From Bacteroidia bacterium (GTDB lineage Bacteria > Bacteroidota > Bacteroidia > Chitinophagales > UBA2359), in contig JAUHXA010000046.1 in NCBI GenBank assembly GCA_030427245.1, forward strand, positions 1-60,283: DNA of 60,283 nt. Reading direction: 5' to 3'. The stretch's first letter is position 1; every line of letters starts with the position of its first letter. Below the pieces are notes generated by a model that did not search any database, had not been told where the DNA came from, and saw only the letters and a program-made list of their open reading frames with translations. The translations under genes and the position numbers were made by a program. Below, piece after piece: positions 1 to 8,288 of this stretch.

Positions 1-2
1 TA

Positions 3-626
3 CCTACAAATACAAGACAATTATCAAGCTTTAGGGCAAGAATAGGTACAATGTTGGAATATGCTTTAAGCACAGAAATTGATAAGATAATTAGAGAGTA
101 TAATGGAGAGAATTTCTATTTTACATTTGCAGTTTCACATGAATATCCTGATTTTTATCTGCGAGACCATACACTAACAAGCGTGCTTAGAATTGAAATG
201 AAAGCTGTTGATGCTGAATCCGATGAACAAGCGGCAAGATTTGGTGTGCCTACTTTAGACATTGAAAATGAAAGCGATTTATTATTACTGATTGGTTGGA
301 AATGGAAAAAAATCCTATCCAAAAATGTAGAGATTGGAGAATACCCATTTATTTTCACTTCCTTGATTATTCCTGCAAAAGATATTGTTGAAGAGAGAGA
401 TAAAAGACTAAAAATAGCTGGTGGAAAAATTGAAGGAAGACAGGTTTTTGTTCCTAAAAGAGGTCAACCTGAAAATTTTGTTTCCGACTCTGGAAATTAT
501 GGCAAATTGTGGAGACTAATTCATAGAAGCAGAAGAAAAGCCAAAGACCTTTCTCCTGCTGTAAAACGTTTTCTTGAATTCTTGAAAATCATAGACGAAT
601 ACTCTCCAAATAACCGCTTTAAATAA
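3..626 (+). CDS. Probable restriction endonuclease, PD-(D/E)XK fold (5'-partial)
   Basis: The frame is open from base 3, and the residues before the first ATG at base 51 (SSFRARIGT) read smoothly into it, so the true start probably lies left of the window. Counting from that Met, a PD-(D/E)XK nuclease core is visible: Pro-Asp at 33-34 and Glu-Met-Lys at 49-51, with beta-strand-like residues (LRIEMKAVD) around the ExK. The C-terminal third is basic (HRSRRKAK), which would suit DNA contact. The gene runs tail to tail into the methyltransferase gene and overlaps its 3' end by 8 bp. From the motif and this partner I infer the nuclease half of a restriction-modification system. I do not recognise a specific restriction-enzyme family and cannot predict the recognition site. 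Confidence 0.6.
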   Translation, partial: PTNTRQLSSFRARIGTMLEYALSTEIDKIIREYNGENFYFTFAVSHEYPDFYLRDHTLTSVLRIEMKAVDAESDEQAARFGVPTLDIENESDLLLLIGWKWKKILSKNVEIGEYPFIFTSLIIPAKDIVEERDKRLKIAGGKIEGRQVFVPKRGQPENFVSDSGNYGKLWRLIHRSRRKAKDLSPAVKRFLEFLKIIDEYSPNNRFK

Positions 627-2772
627 GATTAGAACAAATTATATTTTTTGCATTATTTTCAGCAGTAGAAACGGCATTTTCTGCCATTTCAATTTCCTTT
701 TTACTTCTTTCAATGTGCATTAAGTATTTTTTACGAGCCACTTTTTGATTTTCAATTATTTCCTTTTGTATTTTTAATGGAGGAAGAGGAATTCGCAAAT
801 TCAATAAAGCCTTAGAATTAATCCTTGGTCTTCCAGTTCCACTTATTTGATAAACAATTTGACCATAAACGATATCGCTCCTAAGAATAAAGGCAAGAAA
901 ATCTGCATTCAATGTTTCATTATTAACAATGTTAAATACAAAACATTCGCTCGATACATAAGCATCTTCTTCTTCTTTTGACACAAAAACTTTGCGTAGC
1001 TCTGGGCGTAATTTTGAAAAGACGACATCATTTTTCTTAAATCTTCGTATGGCACTTTTTACTTGATTACCAAAAACTTCAGTTACATCAAATTGACCTG
1101 ATTTAGCCTCAATATTTGCCAAACCAACATATCTCCAAATATTCAAAGGGTCAACTACATTTGGAACTAAAGAATCGTTTCGAGTAATTACAAGGTCTTT
1201 CAATTTGTAATTGGGGTAATTAGAATTCTTTAAAAATCTATCTGCTTCATCTCTTGAAGGATGATGAAATAGATAGTCTATTCTATTTGTAGTCTTAATA
1301 TTTTTGAGGAATTGTTTGGAATCACAAATAAAGTACGATCCATTAGGTTGGTTATGAATATTCTGGTCTTTATTGAATCTTTTCCATGCAATTAATATAT
1401 CCTCTAAACTATTATCAAGAACAAGTTTACCATCTTCCCCTCGTTTAAATAATGGGTCACCAGTCGGCTTTCTACCCACAGTTTTTGCTTTGCCAAAAAA
1501 GATATTTTTATTAGCTCTGTTATTGACCTCAAATTTTCTTTTCAACAAAAGAATAGAAGTAGCCACCGATGCATAAGGTTTAAATGCCGATTCTGGCAAG
1601 CTTATAATCGCTTCAATGTCACAATTATTTAGTATAAAACTTCTAACATCTTCATTTGAATTTCCATTTAAGATACTATCATCTAAAATGATGGCTAAAT
1701 AACCAGTTCCTTTTTTTATCCAATTAATACATCTTTCAATAAATAATACACCTCTCCTTCTATTGGAACGACCTTTTCCCAAAGTAAACCTATCTAATGA
1801 ATCTTGATTTGTAAAATCACTTCCAAAGGGTGGGTTTGTAATGATTACATCAAAGCCATCTATTGGAACTTTATCAGTTAATTCATTTTCAAAACCAAGT
1901 GCTCCGTCACCTTTTAAATAGGCAACAGTCGCCCCTAACCCATCATGAATCTGCAAATTCATTTGTGCTACCCATGCCATTCTTTTGTCAATCTCCATCC
2001 CATATAAGCCTTTGGGCTTTACTCCCATTTTGAGTGCTTCAATCAAAAAGCCACCACTTCCACAGGCAGGGTCACATAAGGTAAAAGACTTTCCATCTAT
2101 AGGAATTAAATTCATCATGAATTCAACAACAGTCCTCGGTGTAAAAAACTGTTGGTTTTCAGATTTCTCAAATGTATTTCGTATTAGTTCTTCATAAGCA
2201 GTTCCTTTTAAATCTGTTTTTGCTTTGGATAGGCTTACTTCAGAAAGAATATTTGCAATGTTTTCAATAGCGATTTTATCATCACCCAATGAACCTCTAC
2301 CGTTTAACAGCAATTGGTCAAATTGACTAATTGCCTTCCTATATAGGTCATTTAGATTTTCGTAGGTTCTTGTGTCTTTATTAGAAAAAATTGAAGTAGA
2401 GCTTTTTGATTCTTTTTCATCATACAATTTGGTGAAAAGAAGTTTGGTTATTTCTTCAAATCTTTCCATCAAGCCTCCACCAGAAGAATTTCTAAAAGCA
2501 GCACTCATTCTTCTAATTAAAGACCTTATTTCCTTTATACTAAGTGCCTTTTGTTTTTTTACTTCTTCTTTTTCAAGTTCTTTAAAAGGAATGTACATAA
2601 CACCGCTCTCGTGTAAGACATTTTTCACATCCTCAATAGCATAAAGTCTATATTTGTTTTCAGGATTTCTTTCAGGCTTCAATTTTCCCGATTTATCCCA
2701 ATTTCTAAGAGTTGTTGTAGTTACTCCCAATAACTCTGCAACTTCACCAACAGTTAGTTTTTCTTTTTCCAT
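619..2772 (-). CDS. Fused HTH / N6-adenine DNA methyltransferase / HsdS-like specificity protein
   Basis: This is a 717-residue modification enzyme predicted to methylate adenine in a specific DNA site. Residues 1-60 form a MerR/excisionase-type helix-turn-helix (LTVGEVAELLGVTTTTLRNW). An HsdM-like catalytic region follows, with SAM-binding motif I DPACGSGG at about 234 and catalytic NPPF at 313-316. From about 520 there is an HsdS-like target recognition domain (PLPPLKIQKEI near 690) and a C-terminal helix. A methylase and its specificity subunit are thus in one chain, with an added N-terminal DNA-binding domain. The only nuclease beside it is the convergent PD-(D/E)XK gene. Two 20-bp direct repeats lie 27 bp upstream of the start, so the HTH may autoregulate; that part is inference. 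The methyltransferase call is firm; the R-M type (II or atypical I) is not. Confidence 0.88.
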   Translation of the reverse strand: MEKEKLTVGEVAELLGVTTTTLRNWDKSGKLKPERNPENKYRLYAIEDVKNVLHESGVMYIPFKELEKEEVKKQKALSIKEIRSLIRRMSAAFRNSSGGGLMERFEEITKLLFTKLYDEKESKSSTSIFSNKDTRTYENLNDLYRKAISQFDQLLLNGRGSLGDDKIAIENIANILSEVSLSKAKTDLKGTAYEELIRNTFEKSENQQFFTPRTVVEFMMNLIPIDGKSFTLCDPACGSGGFLIEALKMGVKPKGLYGMEIDKRMAWVAQMNLQIHDGLGATVAYLKGDGALGFENELTDKVPIDGFDVIITNPPFGSDFTNQDSLDRFTLGKGRSNRRRGVLFIERCINWIKKGTGYLAIILDDSILNGNSNEDVRSFILNNCDIEAIISLPESAFKPYASVATSILLLKRKFEVNNRANKNIFFGKAKTVGRKPTGDPLFKRGEDGKLVLDNSLEDILIAWKRFNKDQNIHNQPNGSYFICDSKQFLKNIKTTNRIDYLFHHPSRDEADRFLKNSNYPNYKLKDLVITRNDSLVPNVVDPLNIWRYVGLANIEAKSGQFDVTEVFGNQVKSAIRRFKKNDVVFSKLRPELRKVFVSKEEEDAYVSSECFVFNIVNNETLNADFLAFILRSDIVYGQIVYQISGTGRPRINSKALLNLRIPLPPLKIQKEIIENQKVARKKYLMHIERSKKEIEMAENAVSTAENNAKNIICSNLI

Positions 2773-2798
2773 TTTTGATAAATTTGATTACTTTTACA

Positions 2799-2853
2799 AG
2801 GTACAAAGATTATAAAATAATTTCTTTTTTAGAAGGTTCAAACATTATAAAAT
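2799..2853 (-). promoter_or_regulatory. Two 20-bp direct repeats in the methyltransferase promoter
   Basis: Bases 2799-2818 and 2834-2853 match at 18 of 20 positions (core CAAA-G/C-ATTATAAAAT) and are spaced exactly 35 bp, about three helical turns, start to start. Read on the minus strand each copy contains TAATNTTTG, close to the Bacteroidota -7 box TAnnTTTG. The copies lie 27 and 62 bp before the ATG at 2772. They could be tandem promoters, an operator for the enzyme's own HTH domain, or both. The rest of the 336-bp gap to mrp is AT-rich, with no convincing gene. Confidence 0.5.
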
Positions 2854-3108
2854 CTAAAAATTTAACAAAAAAATACAAATTCGTCAATCCCTATCAAAAA
2901 CTGTCGATTGTGTATTCTTTCATTCCCTTCAACTCAAAGTCCAGAACAACCATTCCCTCCCACTTTGATTTTGCCACAGATTCCCCTACCTTTGACATCA
3001 CTTTACAGAGTACATCAATTTTGACGATTAGCACTTGTAATGCTAAACTAAAATAGATATATCCTGTTTCCTTTTGAAAACAAACCTCATTAGAATCAAT
3101 ATCCTACA

Positions 3109-4218
3109 ATGGCAATCACAAAACAAGCAGTAATAAAAGCACTAAGCTACGTTGACGACCCCGATTTGGGCAAAGATTTGGTGACACTCAATATGGTGGA
3201 CAACATCGAAATTGAAGGAAAAAAAGTCAGTTTTCGGTTGATACTGACAACTCCCGCCTGTCCATTGAAGGAACACATCAAAAATGCCTGTATTACCGCC
3301 ATCAAGCACTTCGTTGACAAAGAAGCAGTCGTAGAAGTCGAAATAACCTCACAAGTCACTTCACGCCGAAAAGACAACCGCATGGTATTGCCTTTTGTCA
3401 AGAATATCGTGGCAATCGCTTCGGGCAAAGGCGGTGTGGGTAAATCAACGGTAGCGGTGAATTTGGCAGTAGGTTTGGCAAAACAAGGCGCAAAAGTGGG
3501 CTTGATTGATGCAGATATTTACGGACCATCCATTCCTACCATGATGGATTTGGAAGGCACGAAACCACAAGTCGGCACCTTCAATGGTCAACAAAAAATC
3601 ATTCCTGTCGAAAAATACGGCATCAAAACCCTGTCAATTGGTTTTTTGACCGATGCCAGTCAAGCCGTTGTTTGGCGTGGTCCCATTGCATCTTCGGCAT
3701 TGAAGCAGTTCATTACCGATGCCGAATGGGGTGAATTGGATTATTTGTTGATTGACCTTCCCCCAGGAACTGGCGACATTCATTTGACTTTGGTACAAAC
3801 TGTTCCTGTAACGGCTGCAATCGTTGTCACAACTCCACAAGAGGTCGCCAAAGCAGATGTAGTGCGAGCCGTCACCATGTTCCAAATGCCCAACATCAAC
3901 GTACCTGTTTTGGGAATCGTCGAAAACATGGCCTACTTCACTCCTCCCGAATTACCCAACAAACGCTATTACATTTTCGGCAAAGATGGCGGTAAAGAAT
4001 TGGCTGCTAAATACAAAGTGCCTTTGCTTGGGCAAATTCCGATTGTAGAAGCCATTCGAGAAGGCGGAGATTCAGGTTTGCCGATTGTATTGGATACCAA
4101 CGACCGAAACCGAATCGTAGCAGATGCGTTTGACCTTTTGGCGCAAACGGCTGCAAGGAATATTGCGATGCGAAATGCCAATATTGCACCTACGAAGATG
4201 GTGGAGGTGACGACTTAG
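3109..4218 (+). CDS. mrp: Mrp/ApbC/NBP35-type P-loop ATPase, iron-sulfur cluster carrier
   Basis: The 369-residue protein has an N-terminal MIP18/DUF59 domain (1-85) and a ParA/MinD-like ATPase domain with the deviant Walker A GKGGVGKS at 106-113. It also shows DIYGPSIP and the DLPPGTGD switch motif typical of Mrp proteins. The family carries or inserts Fe-S clusters in the cytosol. The CxxC pair found near the C-terminus of many homologues (usually after ENMSYF) is absent here: the segment reads ENMAYFTPPELPNKRYYIF. I recall the same sequence type in other Bacteroidota. ATG 3109 is the first start in frame and gives a normal length. The gene stands alone and is followed by a large hairpin. 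Family assignment is firm. Confidence 0.95.
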   Translation: MAITKQAVIKALSYVDDPDLGKDLVTLNMVDNIEIEGKKVSFRLILTTPACPLKEHIKNACITAIKHFVDKEAVVEVEITSQVTSRRKDNRMVLPFVKNIVAIASGKGGVGKSTVAVNLAVGLAKQGAKVGLIDADIYGPSIPTMMDLEGTKPQVGTFNGQQKIIPVEKYGIKTLSIGFLTDASQAVVWRGPIASSALKQFITDAEWGELDYLLIDLPPGTGDIHLTLVQTVPVTAAIVVTTPQEVAKADVVRAVTMFQMPNINVPVLGIVENMAYFTPPELPNKRYYIFGKDGGKELAAKYKVPLLGQIPIVEAIREGGDSGLPIVLDTNDRNRIVADAFDLLAQTAARNIAMRNANIAPTKMVEVTT

Positions 4219-4225
4219 TAAGGGT

Positions 4226-4329
4226 AAAAAAATAACTCCTCGTTTTCTTTTGCTAACATACCCCATCCCCCACCGAGAAATCGGGGCAGGCTTTTCAAAA
4301 GGGGAATATTGGTCGATGAGTTATTTTTT
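4226..4329 (+). terminator. Large nested hairpin after mrp
   Basis: A 16-bp outer stem with one mismatch pairs AAAAAATAACTCCTCG (ending 4242) with CGATGAGTTATTTTTT (4314-4329). Inside are further inverted repeats: CCGAGAAATCGG, and CCCC/GGGG arms around TTTTCAAAA. A T-rich tail (TTATTTTTTCTTTTTT) follows the stem. It probably terminates mrp. Bases 4330-4493 beyond it hold only weakly palindromic AT-rich sequence and no gene. Confidence 0.55.
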
Positions 4330-4493
4330 CTTTTTTACTTAGAATAGGAATTTAGGTTGGGAATCCCACATCACAAATCATGTAATCCTATATCATAAAT
4401 CCAAATAAAGTGAGTTTGCGGATTTTCATTTGCCGCATAAAACGGTTGGATGTATGAATTGCGATATGTGATTCTTGATTTAGTCATTACCCC

Positions 4494-4538
4494 AAAAAAA
4501 ACGACTGACGAAGTATTCTCCGTCAGTCGTTTTTTTTG
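4494..4538. terminator. Bidirectional intrinsic terminator
   Basis: A perfect 10-bp stem, ACGACTGACG (4501-4510) and CGTCAGTCGT (4521-4530), has seven A on its left and seven T on its right. It can stop transcription on both strands and sits 18 bp past the end of the response regulator gene. Confidence 0.9.
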
Positions 4539-4555
4539 TCATCCATCGTTTCAAT

Positions 4556-5275
4556 TTAGCGTGGCATATCCACCAACTTATAGCCTTTTCCATGCACATT
4601 GATGATTTCGACATTGGAATCATCCTTGAGGTATTTGCGGAGTTTGGTGATGAACACATCCATACTTCGGGCGGTGAAATAGTTGTCGTCCCCCCAGATT
4701 TTTTCGAGGGCTTGGCTGCGAGACAAAACATCGTTTTTGTTTTCTGCCAGCATCTTCAACAAAGCACTTTCTTTCGTCGTTAGTTTTTGATTTTTTGACT
4801 TGAAGGACAGGATTTGTTGGACGTGATTGAAGGTATATTCACCGATTTCAAATTCTTCAACATTCACAGGAGCAGTTTCTTTCGTTTTAGATCTTCTCAG
4901 AATGGCACTGATTCTCAACTGCAATTCTTCCATGCTGAAAGGTTTGGTCATATAGTCGTCACCGCCCAATTTGAAGCCCTCTACTTTGTCTTCTTTCATG
5001 GACTTCGCCGTCAAGAAAATGATGGGAATATCGGTGTTGGTACTTCGGATTTTTTTGGCGAGGGTAAAACCATCCATTACAGGCATCATCACATCCAAAA
5101 TGGCCATGTCAAATTTATGGTCGGATTTATTGAAGGCTTCGTATCCTTCCAGACCATTGTGACAAAGGGTGGTATTGAAGCCCTTCAATGTTAAATATTC
5201 TTGCAAAATATCTCCTAAGTTAGGGTCGTCTTCTACCAGTAATAATCTTGTTGCTTTAGCATTTTGTGCAGCCAT
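4556..5275 (-). CDS. OmpR-family response regulator
   Basis: This 239-residue protein is the output half of a two-component system. The receiver domain (10-125) shows the acidic pair E15-D16-D17, phospho-acceptor D61 (LDVMMPVMDG), T89 and K111 (TKPF). A winged-helix DNA-binding domain occupies about 140-236 (SMDVFITKLRKYL, VHGKGYKLV). I chose ATG 5275, which gives MAAQNAKATRLLLVEDD. A longer frame opens at 5371, but its extra 32 residues come from the palindromic spacer and do not look like protein. The gene lies 85 bp downstream of the PDZ histidine kinase on the same strand, so the two probably form one transcript. The family is certain; target genes are unknown, though the divergent PDZ protein gene at 8289 is an obvious candidate. 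Confidence 0.95.
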   Translation of the reverse strand: MAAQNAKATRLLLVEDDPNLGDILQEYLTLKGFNTTLCHNGLEGYEAFNKSDHKFDMAILDVMMPVMDGFTLAKKIRSTNTDIPIIFLTAKSMKEDKVEGFKLGGDDYMTKPFSMEELQLRISAILRRSKTKETAPVNVEEFEIGEYTFNHVQQILSFKSKNQKLTTKESALLKMLAENKNDVLSRSQALEKIWGDDNYFTARSMDVFITKLRKYLKDDSNVEIINVHGKGYKLVDMPR

Positions 5276-5307
5276 TGTTATTTGTTTTTTAGGAGGTGTT
5301 AGGAAGC

Positions 5308-5361
5308 AGGTGTCAGGAGTCAGGTAATCTATTTTTACTTGACTCCTCGCACCTGACACCT
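5308..5361. repeat. Imperfect inverted repeat between kinase and response regulator
   Basis: Arms AGGTGTCAGG (5308-5317) and CCTGACACCT (5352-5361) enclose a second pair, GGAGTCAGGT (5316-5325) and ACTTGACTCC (5337-5346). The right arm touches the kinase stop codon. The hairpin lies inside the two-gene unit and could tune response-regulator expression or mRNA stability. A looser sequence of similar flavour occurs at 20103-20178. Confidence 0.6.
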
Positions 5362-7985
5362 CACGCCTCAATGGGTAATGTAAATTCTATTGTACTTCCT
5401 TTGTGTATTTTACTTCTTGCAGTTACCGTTCCATTATGGGCTTCCACCATGTTTTTTACATAGCTCAATCCCAACCCAAACCCTTTGACATTGTGGATAT
5501 TGCCTGTTGGGACTCGGTAAAATTTATCGAAAATGCGCTTGATGGTGTCTTTGGTCATACCGATGCCCTTGTCTGTCACTGCAACCGATAATCCCTCGGG
5601 TGTGCTGTGGGTATAAACGTGAATTTCGGGCGCACCTTCTGAATATTTGTTGGCATTGTCTAATAGGTTGTAAACCACATTGGTTAGATGCAGTTGGTCG
5701 CCTTGTACGACTGATTCATTCGCATCCAAGGAGCAGTTAATGGTGCCTCCTTTTTTGGTTACTTGTAAGCCAATTTTTTGGATGGCTTCACGGATAATTT
5801 CGTGCATGTTGACGGGCACAATGTTGAGTTTTAAGGTGTCTTTCTCAATACGTGCATATTGAAGTACTTTCTCAACGTGTGATTCCAAACGCTCGTTTTC
5901 ATCGTGAATCATGGTCGCATAGCGGTCAATACTATTGGAGGTTTTGGGAAGTGATTTATCCGTTAGCATTTCCGTAGCAAGTTTGATGGTCGAAATAGGC
6001 GTTTTGAGTTCATGCGTCATGTTGTTGATGAAGTCCGTCTTCATTTCAGAGAGTTTCTTCTGCCGCAAAATCGTGTGAATTGTATAGGCAAAAGTCAAGA
6101 TGATGATGAGGTTGAAGAGAATAGACGAACCCAACATCATGGCAGAGGAACGCAAAATGTATTTGTCTTGTTCTGGAAAATGCAAAATGAGTTCTCCTGG
6201 CTGTGAGTAAACCGCATCATTGAAGAGTTTTTTTCGATAGATGCCCGATGCTTGGGAACAGACAAATTGTTCGGGACTTTTAGAATAAATGATTTCATCA
6301 TTGCTTGCCAAGCAGTATTCGTAGGGAATATCAATGCCCGCATCTTCCAAAAAAGCAGCCAAAGTGTTTTCTAACAATTCGGGGCGAACCCGTTCTTGAA
6401 GAGGAATGTCGACCAGCCATTTTTCGATAATGAGACTGTAAACATCGTTTAATTGTTTTTCGATGTGAGCCCACAGCATATCCTCTCGGTTCATCAATTT
6501 GGCAAGCGTTTCTACTTCGTCGGCTTCTGCAATAAATTCTTTTTTGACATTGCTGGCAATGATTATTTTTTGATAGTCATTGGTTACGATGGTTTTAGGG
6601 TCGTCCCCTCCATCCTTTCTACGCTTAAAACCGATGCTGATTTCATCCCCCGGCACATAATCCTCCAATGCTTCGTGTAGGTCTGCAATGTTGCGAACGG
6701 GAACGCTATTGACGGAGGTGAGAATGTCATTTTTGAGCAAGCCTGCTTTGTCCGCAGGACCGCCTTCAGTAATTTTGTTAATCATTACTCCTCCTTCAAG
6801 GTTGTCAAATTCAGATAGATACACGCCCAAAATGACCCGATTTTTATCGCCATCTTTGTACATTTCGTCCAGTTCTGATAAGCTTCTATCCAATTTGTTC
6901 AACTCTTGAATATAGGTTTGAATCCGCACTGCTGCACTCGAAACCTTCCAATTTACGCTTGCATCCTCTTCTTCTGTTGCTTTCAATTGTGCATAATTGA
7001 CAAATTCTTTGCCATTGCGCCAAAAAGTAATGGCCACTTTATCACCGTCTTTGTGATTGCTTAGAGCTTTTTTGATGTCTTTAACCTTATAAATTATTTG
7101 GTCGCCGATACCCACCAAAATGTCCTCTTTCTGCAATCCTGCATCATCTGCGGTCGTGTGACTGATAACATCGGTAATCAGGACACCTTTTTTTGAAGGT
7201 TCATCTTCCTCTGTTTTAGCATCTTTGCAGTAAACGCCTAAGAACAAGCGATTTTTGTTGTGATTAGGATCACGAATTTTATCACTCTCCAAGACAGAGG
7301 GAGTAGTTTTTACTTCGCCATTACGAGCGAAAGTGAAAAAAATGTCGTCTTTTTCGATTAATTGATTCACCTGTCGCTTGGTATCCAAATGATTTTGAAG
7401 AGGCTTGCCATTGATGCCCAACAATATGTCGCCTACTTCAATACCTGCCGTTTGTGCAATGCTGTTGTCCTCTACTTTTTCGACAAACAAACCTGTTCCA
7501 TATTCTGACTTTTGAGCCTTGTATAAACTCAATTCAAGGCCGATAATGGGGTGATAGACCTTTTGTTCGGGACTGTAAATAGTAGGGTCGTTGGATTTAT
7601 TAATGACTGTTGTACTGATTCCAATATGGGTTTTATAAGGAGGAGGATTATCCTGTGTTGTTGGAGTTGTAGGATGATTGTGGCTGTGCTTTTCTTGCTC
7701 GGGACTGTGTGTGTGATTGTGGTTATCTTCTTCGTTGTCTGGATGTTGTACCAATGCCTCGATGTATTCCCTTTTTGGTTTGGGGAAGTTTTTGGTGATC
7801 ATGGAAGCGGCTTCCAATTTTTCGATTTTTTGAGCCACTTTGTCCATGACGTCGTTTACCGTCAGGTCAAACTGCGCTTGTTTGGTCGCTTTGGTCTCTT
7901 GAATCCATTGAAATTGAAGAAACATCAATCCCAACATGGAAAAAGCCATTAGCCCAATAATCAAACGTATATGAGCATTCTTCAT
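5361..7985 (-). CDS. Sensor histidine kinase with three periplasmic PDZ domains
   Basis: The 874-residue membrane kinase starts with TM1 (8-27). A His-rich linker at 81-104 contains HNHTH and HSHNH. Three PDZ domains follow at about 147-225, 247-336 and 384-460, with AGIEVGDILLGING, AGLQKEDIL and AGLLKNDIL as their carboxylate-loop segments. A further periplasmic region with two Cys (YCLASNDE, FVCSQAS) precedes TM2 (about 615-638). The HisKA domain has phospho-acceptor H658 in MTHELKTP. HATPase_c follows with N, G1 (TDKGIGM) and G2 (GFGLGL) boxes. PDZ domains bind protein C-termini, so I infer a sensor of misfolded or C-terminally exposed envelope proteins, perhaps modulated by metal through the His cluster. 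It is co-transcribed with the response regulator at 4556. The ligand is unknown. Confidence 0.93.
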   Translation of the reverse strand: MKNAHIRLIIGLMAFSMLGLMFLQFQWIQETKATKQAQFDLTVNDVMDKVAQKIEKLEAASMITKNFPKPKREYIEALVQHPDNEEDNHNHTHSPEQEKHSHNHPTTPTTQDNPPPYKTHIGISTTVINKSNDPTIYSPEQKVYHPIIGLELSLYKAQKSEYGTGLFVEKVEDNSIAQTAGIEVGDILLGINGKPLQNHLDTKRQVNQLIEKDDIFFTFARNGEVKTTPSVLESDKIRDPNHNKNRLFLGVYCKDAKTEEDEPSKKGVLITDVISHTTADDAGLQKEDILVGIGDQIIYKVKDIKKALSNHKDGDKVAITFWRNGKEFVNYAQLKATEEEDASVNWKVSSAAVRIQTYIQELNKLDRSLSELDEMYKDGDKNRVILGVYLSEFDNLEGGVMINKITEGGPADKAGLLKNDILTSVNSVPVRNIADLHEALEDYVPGDEISIGFKRRKDGGDDPKTIVTNDYQKIIIASNVKKEFIAEADEVETLAKLMNREDMLWAHIEKQLNDVYSLIIEKWLVDIPLQERVRPELLENTLAAFLEDAGIDIPYEYCLASNDEIIYSKSPEQFVCSQASGIYRKKLFNDAVYSQPGELILHFPEQDKYILRSSAMMLGSSILFNLIIILTFAYTIHTILRQKKLSEMKTDFINNMTHELKTPISTIKLATEMLTDKSLPKTSNSIDRYATMIHDENERLESHVEKVLQYARIEKDTLKLNIVPVNMHEIIREAIQKIGLQVTKKGGTINCSLDANESVVQGDQLHLTNVVYNLLDNANKYSEGAPEIHVYTHSTPEGLSVAVTDKGIGMTKDTIKRIFDKFYRVPTGNIHNVKGFGLGLSYVKNMVEAHNGTVTARSKIHKGSTIEFTLPIEA

Positions 7986-8230
7986 TTTTTACTTTTCTCC
8001 TTTTTTGAATTGGATAGAATTCATTAATTTTGGTAGCCCCAATTAGGTTTTATTTAAAACAGCCATTTGTCTCAGAGTGTTTGCTTGATTGCTTATTTTA
8101 TGTTTTTCATTAGCGCAAAATTCGACCCGATTGTTTACAAAATTACAGTTTGAAGCCTATTATAGTTCACTTTTAACAGTATTTAACTTTGATTAACGGC
8201 ATCTTAACGTTATAACAATCAATTGGTTTA

Positions 8231-8238
8231 TATATTTG
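8231..8238 (+). promoter_or_regulatory. Bacteroidota -7 box (TATATTTG) for the secreted PDZ gene
   Basis: TATATTTG matches TAnnTTTG exactly and lies 50 bp before the ATG at 8289. No clear -33 box is seen at the usual distance. The 303-bp gap 7986-8288 is otherwise AT-rich, without a gene, and must also hold the divergent kinase promoter. Confidence 0.55.
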
Positions 8239-8288
8239 TACTTGCAAGCGAACTTATATTTACTTCACTTTTTAAATTTATTTTCAGT

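Noticed and set aside
2775-3056. 93-codon frame upstream of mrp
   Set aside because: Low-complexity Ile/Lys/Ser/Thr composition, overlaps the direct repeats and methylase promoter, no domain or recognisable pattern.
4330-4493. Imperfect repeats of ATCATAAATCC type downstream of mrp
   Set aside because: Low identity and AT-rich; no stable structure or copy elsewhere that I could find.
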